A stretch of 64,000 nucleotides of DNA from Parelaphostrongylus tenuis (lineage: Eukaryota > Nematoda > Chromadorea > Rhabditida > Metastrongylidae). Within the stretch, counting starts at the first letter, position 1. The number at the start of each line of letters is the position of its first letter. The position numbers were made by a program, and so were the translations under genes. This document shows positions 59,215-64,000 of this stretch, piece by piece. The notes below the pieces were generated by a model. It did no database searches. It saw only the letters and a program-made list of their open reading frames with translations, and had not been told where the DNA came from. The DNA lies in the NCBI GenBank assembly GCA_019055375.1, contig JAHQIW010000088.1:1-64000 (forward strand). The letters are read 5' to 3'.

Positions 59215-59515
59215 CGCCAAGATATCGAATATAAGGAGGGCCGGGCAAGTGATGCGCTTCAACGACAACAGATGGACGAGAGCCGTAACCGACTGGATTC
59301 CTCGTGATATCAAGCGCTCTGCAGGAAGACCACCAACCCGATAATTCGATTTCTTCACGAAAAGCCTAGAAGAAAGATATGACGCTCAGCGAATCCCTAA
59401 AGCGAGGAGGACCCACTGGGCTGCTCTTACACACGATAGGGAAAAATGGAAGTGTTGCTGGTACCCGCTGGAGTCACTCGACGGTCAACGAGACAGCAGG
59501 TGATACAGGTGACAA
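59215..59515 (+). pseudogene. RTE LINE 3'-terminal fragment, + strand
   Basis: Translation gives the C-terminal tail of an RTE reverse transcriptase polyprotein: RRAGQVMRFNDNRWTRAV, then WIPRDIKRSAGRPPTR, and ARRTHWAALTHDREKW. One in-frame TAA (59342-59344) replaces the codon after PPTR. The 3' end has tandem GTGATACAG-type repeats, as in the larger copy at 60.4 kb, which runs the opposite way. The upstream limit is unclear and the domain is 5'-truncated. Confidence 0.85.
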
Positions 59516-59814
59516 GCCTCGGTAAAGCTATAGAAAGCTCCAAGGAGATATTTTGAACTTCCATAGTGAGTTTTCAAAAACAATCGACTCTAAGTCTACA
59601 TTTATACTATACAACTGCCGAAAACTGTCGACTGAAGAGTGACCACCCACATGTTCTCACTTAGAGGGAAATACGACCTGTTCAACCTTGCTTTCAGCGG
59701 GGTGGGGGGGGGGGCAGTCGGACGCATGGTATTGATTATGGTGACGCAACAGAAGCGTACGTATGCCACAAATACAAACCTTTGAAAAGGCTATACATAG
59801 TTCTAACAAAAAAT

Positions 59815-59880
59815 GAAAGTTTTATTAGTGCCCGCTCGGGTCACTCGACGACCAAACGGGCGACAAGGGCCAACACTAAA
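59815..59880 (+). pseudogene. Short RTE 3'-end scrap
   Basis: AAAAAATGAAAG followed by CCCGCTCGGGTCACTCGACG repeats the last part of the RTE coding tail found at 59.45 kb and, inverted, at 60.5 kb. It is too short to say more. Confidence 0.5.
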
Positions 59881-59929
59881 GAACTCTTGTAGATTATATT
59901 TTCTTAAAAAGTGTCAGCTTGAGTACGTT

Positions 59930-60118
59930 TCATACCGATATGTGCTTAGCACACCAAATCCGTTAAGGATTGGTAGCTACAGCTCCCAGTAGTTCATATC
60001 GAGGAAAGATTGTGGCCTCGCTGGTGTAGTGGCAGCACGCGCCTCGTTATGGAGGAAACACGGATTGAACTCCTTTCGAGGGTCGAATATTTCACATATT
60101 TACTCTGCATTCTCAGAT
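59930..60118 (+). mobile_element. tRNA-derived SINE next to the LINE
   Basis: Body sequence (GGTAGCTACAGCTCCCAG, ATATCGAGGAAAGATTG) precedes a tRNA-like part, GGCCTCGCTGGTGTAGTGGC, with a degenerate B-box at 60,060-60,075 and the end TTCACATATTTACTC. It lies between the two opposed RTE copies. Confidence 0.6.
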
Positions 60119-60729
60119 GAATACTTTACTTCGAAATTAATCTCACTGCAAACTGAGTTATGCTAATTACACACTTGTAAGCGTAGTTATTTTCGACCAA
60201 GCGCGCTCGAGGCGTGCTCTGCGAACCAAAGTGCCCCTGTTCAACCGCTTCATTAGTGGTATATACAGATTTATACAAATATCTATATATAGATGTATAT
60301 ACATATATATATATATATGCAGGATGCGTGACATATTCCAGCAAATTTTCGGATATTTCAAAAAGGAATACTATATCATATGTATATATATATATATATA
60401 TATATATTATGTATTTATATATATACATACATCACCTGTATCACCTGTATTACCAGTCGTCCCGTTGATCGTCGAGTGACTCAAGCGGGTACCAGCAATT
60501 CTTCCATTTTTCCTATCGCGTGCAAGAGTAGCCCAGTGGGTCCTCCTCGCCCTAGGGATTCGCTGAACATCATATCTTTCTTCTATCGCTTTCGTGAAGA
60601 AATCGGACCAACGGGTCAGTGGTCTTCCTTTAGAGCGCTTGACGTCCCGGCGAATTTAGTCGGTAACGGCTTCCTAGCATCGACCTTTCGACTGCGCGTT
60701 CGATAGCGCCAAGTGATCTTTCATCCTGC

Positions 60730-62070
60730 TTACGTAGCGACGAGGTTTCTGCTGCCTACGTTAGGGCAGGGATAATTGTCGAGTCGCAAAGGTGGGACAC
60801 GGAGTCGTATGTTCTTTGTCCTCTTCACTACATCGTCGATGCTCTTAAACGTTCCCCAAGCCGCTCGTTTTCTCCTGCTCAACTCTGGAGCTAGGTCGTT
60901 CATCATGTTGACTTCACGACCTAGATAGACGTAACTAGAGCATTCGGAGATTACCGTTCCGTTGAGCGTGAATGGGGCATCAGAAACCCATCCGTTCCTG
61001 ATGAACACTGTTTTCATTAAATTCAGTTCAAGACCAATCTTTCCACAGGCGTTATCGAAATCGGTCAACAATCGTTCCACTTGGTTGATGTTTGGTGTTA
61101 TGAGAACGATATCGTCAGCAAAGCGAAGATGGTTTAATTGTCGACCGTCAATTTTCACCCCCATTTCGTCCCATTTTAATGTTCGCATGACGTTTTGTAG
61201 GGTGGCAGTGAATAGTTTTGGCGATAATGTATCGCCTTGTCGAACCCCTCTTCTTACGTCAGTGGTGATATTGTTGTAGAATTGAGATATTTTGGTCGTG
61301 AAATCTTTATAAAGCTCACGAAGGATCATTATGTACCAAGTAGGGACGCCCTGGTTATCCAGAGCCTCTATAACCGCCTCTATTTCCACTGAATCAAAGG
61401 CTTTCTTCAGATCGATGAAGGTGAGACAGAGTGGTTGCTTGTACTCTCGTGAAACTTCAATGAGTCTTGTAATCGTGTGGATGTGGTCTATGGTACTAAA
61501 TCCTTCTCGGAACCCTGCTTGTTCACATGGCTGTCCTTCGTCCAGTGTTCTGCCAGTTCTGTTCAGAATGACTCGAATAAAGAGTTTATAGATAACGGAC
61601 AGCAAACAGATTGGGCGATGATTGCCTATGTCATGAAAGTCTCCTTTTTTAAACAACAACACGGTCTTGTTGGATTTCCATTGAATATGGACCTTGCATT
61701 CTGACAGGTAGCGAGTGAAAAGCCGAGCCAGGGTGTTGATGAGAAATGGCGGTAGATTCTTCAGGTGTTCAGGTCTAATCCTGTCTGGACCGGGTGTTGT
61801 TCTGTTATTCACCGACGATATAGCATATCGGAATTCGGAGGGGAGGACGGGTGAAACGACATATTCGTCCTCTTTCAATTTATATGATGGCAAGACGACA
61901 TGGCTAGCGAAGATATCCGAGTTGTATTGGTGGATGATTTTCTCTATAGCCCTTCTCGAAGCTGTAAGTGTCCCGTCAGGGTATCGGAGTGCAATCATCT
62001 TGATCTTATAGTTGGCGAAGCCTCGCTGGGCTTTGCGAATGCTCTTCCCAGCTTCTGCAGCTTCTGCCAT
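60730..62070 (-). pseudogene. RTE reverse transcriptase domain
   Basis: The 446-residue open frame contains the RT motifs in order: HRPICLLSVIYKLF, LTFIDLKKAFDSVE, GVRQGDTLSPKLF and FADDIVLI (the catalytic FADD box). The C-terminal thumb region begins normally, then a frameshift near 60815 sends the reading out of frame. In the next frame the family sequence resumes with a TAG. The RT core appears intact, but the polyprotein is not. Confidence 0.93.
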
Positions 62071-62593
62071 AACTGCTGCTCCTCTCTCTTTGAGTTCTTC
62101 TTTTATCGCTTCTCTGCAGCGTTTCGCAAGTTCGGACGTAAAATTTCGATTGCCTGAAGCTCATGCGATTCACTTTGACGTATCAGCTCGAGTGTCTGCG
62201 GAGACAGGCGTCTCTTCGTGACCTTAGGACTCTCGGCTTTCGTAACGCCAACGTGAGCATATTCAGCGAGCGGGTCGTATTCTATGTCGATATTGTCGAC
62301 AACGGTATCTTCCCGAGAGCCGACTAACGATTTGAATACATTCCAATTTATGACAGTTTTGTGACTTCACTGTTTGAATTTAGCGGCCTTTGTCTTCTCC
62401 TCGAAAAACGAGACGTTGCGCGAAGGAGGCGATGGTCTGATCCCGTGTAGAACTTGGGAACAACAGCGACATCGGTCAGGCAAAACCTTTGATTTACTAA
62501 GATGTGGTCTATTTCGCTATGGTACTCTCCATTGGGAGACTTTCACGTCCATCGCTGAGAAGAGGCTTTTGGAATTGTGAGTTACTGGATGGT

Positions 62594-63472
62594 TTAGGTC
62601 GTCATGATAAACTCAGATAGCTTCTCACTCTGTTCATTCCATTCTAGTCCATGGCTCCCTATGTGACGTTCCTTAGACGTTCTTTTAGGTGTAATTTTTG
62701 CGTTAAAATCTCCGACAATGACCTTGAAGAATGTATGATCTTCTCTGAAGAATTTTTCGAGGTCCATATAAAACGCTTCGACTTCGTCTTCGTCATAGCT
62801 TGATGTTGGTGCGTAAGCGACGAAGATGGTCAAAGCCAGCATAGAACCACATCGTTTCGACCGTAATCGTCCGATACGGGTTGTTAGTTGTTCAAGCGAA
62901 TCCTTGCTCACGGTCAAATTCGATTTGAAGAGGACGCCAACGCCGCTGACACCTCTGCGATCGCATGTACCGAGGAACAGTTCTTCTCCGGTGTCATAGA
63001 CAGCGTGAAAAGGATGGCGCCTTCTCGTCTCAGCCAGGCCAATGACGTCGTACCTTATACTTCTTGCTTTAGTCAATAGATCTTCTACAGCGCAATCGTG
63101 AGCAAGGATTCTTGCGTTGTAGGTACAGATCGTCATTTTGGTCCTTTTCGATCTTGGCAGCCTAGTTTGGTCCTGAGATTTTAGCAGCCTCTCCATACTC
63201 GTCCTACCTGGCGCTGCCGTACCAGGAGCTCTTTCGGAGTCAGGGTTATGAGGCCCATATTTGTTACTGCTTTTGGCATTTTGATACCCAACGTATAGCT
63301 TGCCAGGCTCTAAGCGTGGGGGCTGGGTACTCACGAGTAGCTTGCCAGTCTCTCTCGGAGGAGCCGGAAGAGCTTGTTTGTTGGAGGCGACTACTAACTG
63401 CCTCCCATGTACTTCCCAGCCGCTTGATTGCAGGCTTTTGGATGACTTGACTCGTAGAAGAATTTTTGTCAA
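62594..63472 (-). pseudogene. RTE apurinic-like endonuclease domain
   Basis: The 292-residue open stretch has a basic/proline-rich N-terminus, then the endonuclease start TICTYNARIL, IGLAETRRRH, GVGVLFKSN, VAYAPTSSYDEDEVEAFY and VGDFNAKI, where the E and DFNAK residues are catalytic landmarks of the APE fold. It would nick target DNA to prime reverse transcription. The reading stops at 62594, but beyond two or three further stops the same frame gives EIDHILVNQRF and GSDHRLLRA, the D and SDH landmarks of the family. So the break is by point mutation, not deletion. Confidence 0.9.
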
Positions 63473-63719
63473 GTCGGCGCTGCAGAAGCAAGAGTACTCT
63501 CCCCTGATTCAACCTGCATCTCTGGGAAGCACACCGTCGCTTTTGGTTCGCGTTTATTCCCCTATCCACCACCTGGTGACGCGCCACGTGCCCTCTCGAC
63601 TAACCGGGCGGGGTCCCTCAAAGAGAGAGACCCGTGGTTACATGCATACATATATGTATATAAAGAGTGCGCATATAATGAATTCAACCAGTTGAAAGAA
63701 CGATTACGTTTATTAAATC

Positions 63720-64000
63720 AAGGTTCTCGTCAATAGACAAAAAGGGGCTCTTATTGATTATAAGAGATCAAATGAAAAACTGATATCATTCACTGGGCAA
63801 AACTTTCCCTGAGAATGTTAGGAATCTTTGGAAAGATTAAATTTCTGGCTACAATCCCACGTCGCCGGTTTTCCAAGACACGCCTTTATGACGCTGTAAT
63901 ATTCAGAGTAAAATTATATTTCATAGCACATGTCTTTTTTCGCTTATCTCTCTTATATTTCGCTGGACGGCACTCCTTTCTAAAAGCGCAAGTACTCAAA
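63720..64000. repeat. Foldback family 1, copy cut by the window end
   Basis: Same order as the 49.7-kb copy: GGGGCTCTTATTGATTAT, AAATGAAAAACTGATATC, CTGGCTACAATCCCACGTCG, CGCTGTAATATTCAGAG. It continues beyond the window. Confidence 0.6.

Larger units (their letters stand above)
60425..63640 (-). mobile_element. RTE-clade non-LTR retrotransposon, nearly full length, inactivated
   Basis: Reads on the - strand in the order APE endonuclease (63472-62594), reverse transcriptase (62070-60730) and C-terminal tail (to about 60475). The 3' end at 60431 has tandem repeats of GTGATACAG type and abuts a (TA)n microsatellite. The length of about 3.2 kb is usual for RTE. There is no ORF1 of other LINE types. 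At least three in-frame stops lie between 62594 and 62530, there is a frameshift between the endonuclease and RT frames, and another frameshift plus a TAG near 60815-60770. It cannot encode a whole protein. An adjacent 3' fragment on the + strand faces it. Confidence 0.93.

Overview
The window is nuclear DNA from a nematode, most likely a rhabditid or strongylid (hookworm-like) worm. Evidence: many exons of about 60-200 bp, TTTCAG/TTTTAG-type acceptors, many introns under 80 bp, an RTE-clade LINE and mariner copies of nematode type, and dispersed tRNA-derived repeats. There are no operons of bacterial type, no CRISPR and no rRNA. Most short ORFs here are chance readings. The real genes are split into small exons, and I assembled them by following splice phase.

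One large gene dominates. A single unconventional myosin heavy chain runs on the + strand from about 12.36 kb to a stop at 55,679, in about 63 exons and about 2,580 codons. Its order is motor, two IQ motifs, MyTH4, a shortened FERM-like segment, a long Ser/Pro/Gln linker, SH3, MyTH4, FERM. That is the class XV layout, and it fits the nematode HUM-4 (class XII) myosin. Reading frame and splice phase are continuous through most of the gene; only the linker (36.5-46.6 kb) has uncertain joins.

On the - strand, 7.79 to about 11.75 kb, a second multi-exon gene is visible from phase-compatible exons, a stop codon and a polyadenylation signal. I do not recognise its product. Its 5' part lies a few hundred bases from the myosin start, so the two genes appear to be divergently transcribed.

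The introns and flanks are crowded with mobile DNA: a complete-length but dead mariner with TIRs and TA duplication (16.0-17.3 kb), a mariner fragment (13.5-14.1 kb), a mariner-derived foldback (39.0-39.4 kb), at least nine copies of a tRNA-derived repeat, several of them foldbacks with a tRNA-like arm at each end, a second tRNA-derived SINE family (three copies), five other inverted-repeat families, and a three-copy repeat with a conserved reading frame. Downstream of the myosin lie a 3' RTE fragment (+, 59.2-59.5 kb) and a nearly full-length, inactivated RTE LINE (-, 60.4-63.6 kb).

No gene is recognised in 1-7.78 kb apart from one repeat copy, one foldback and C-rich tracts, nor in 55.7-57.4 kb.
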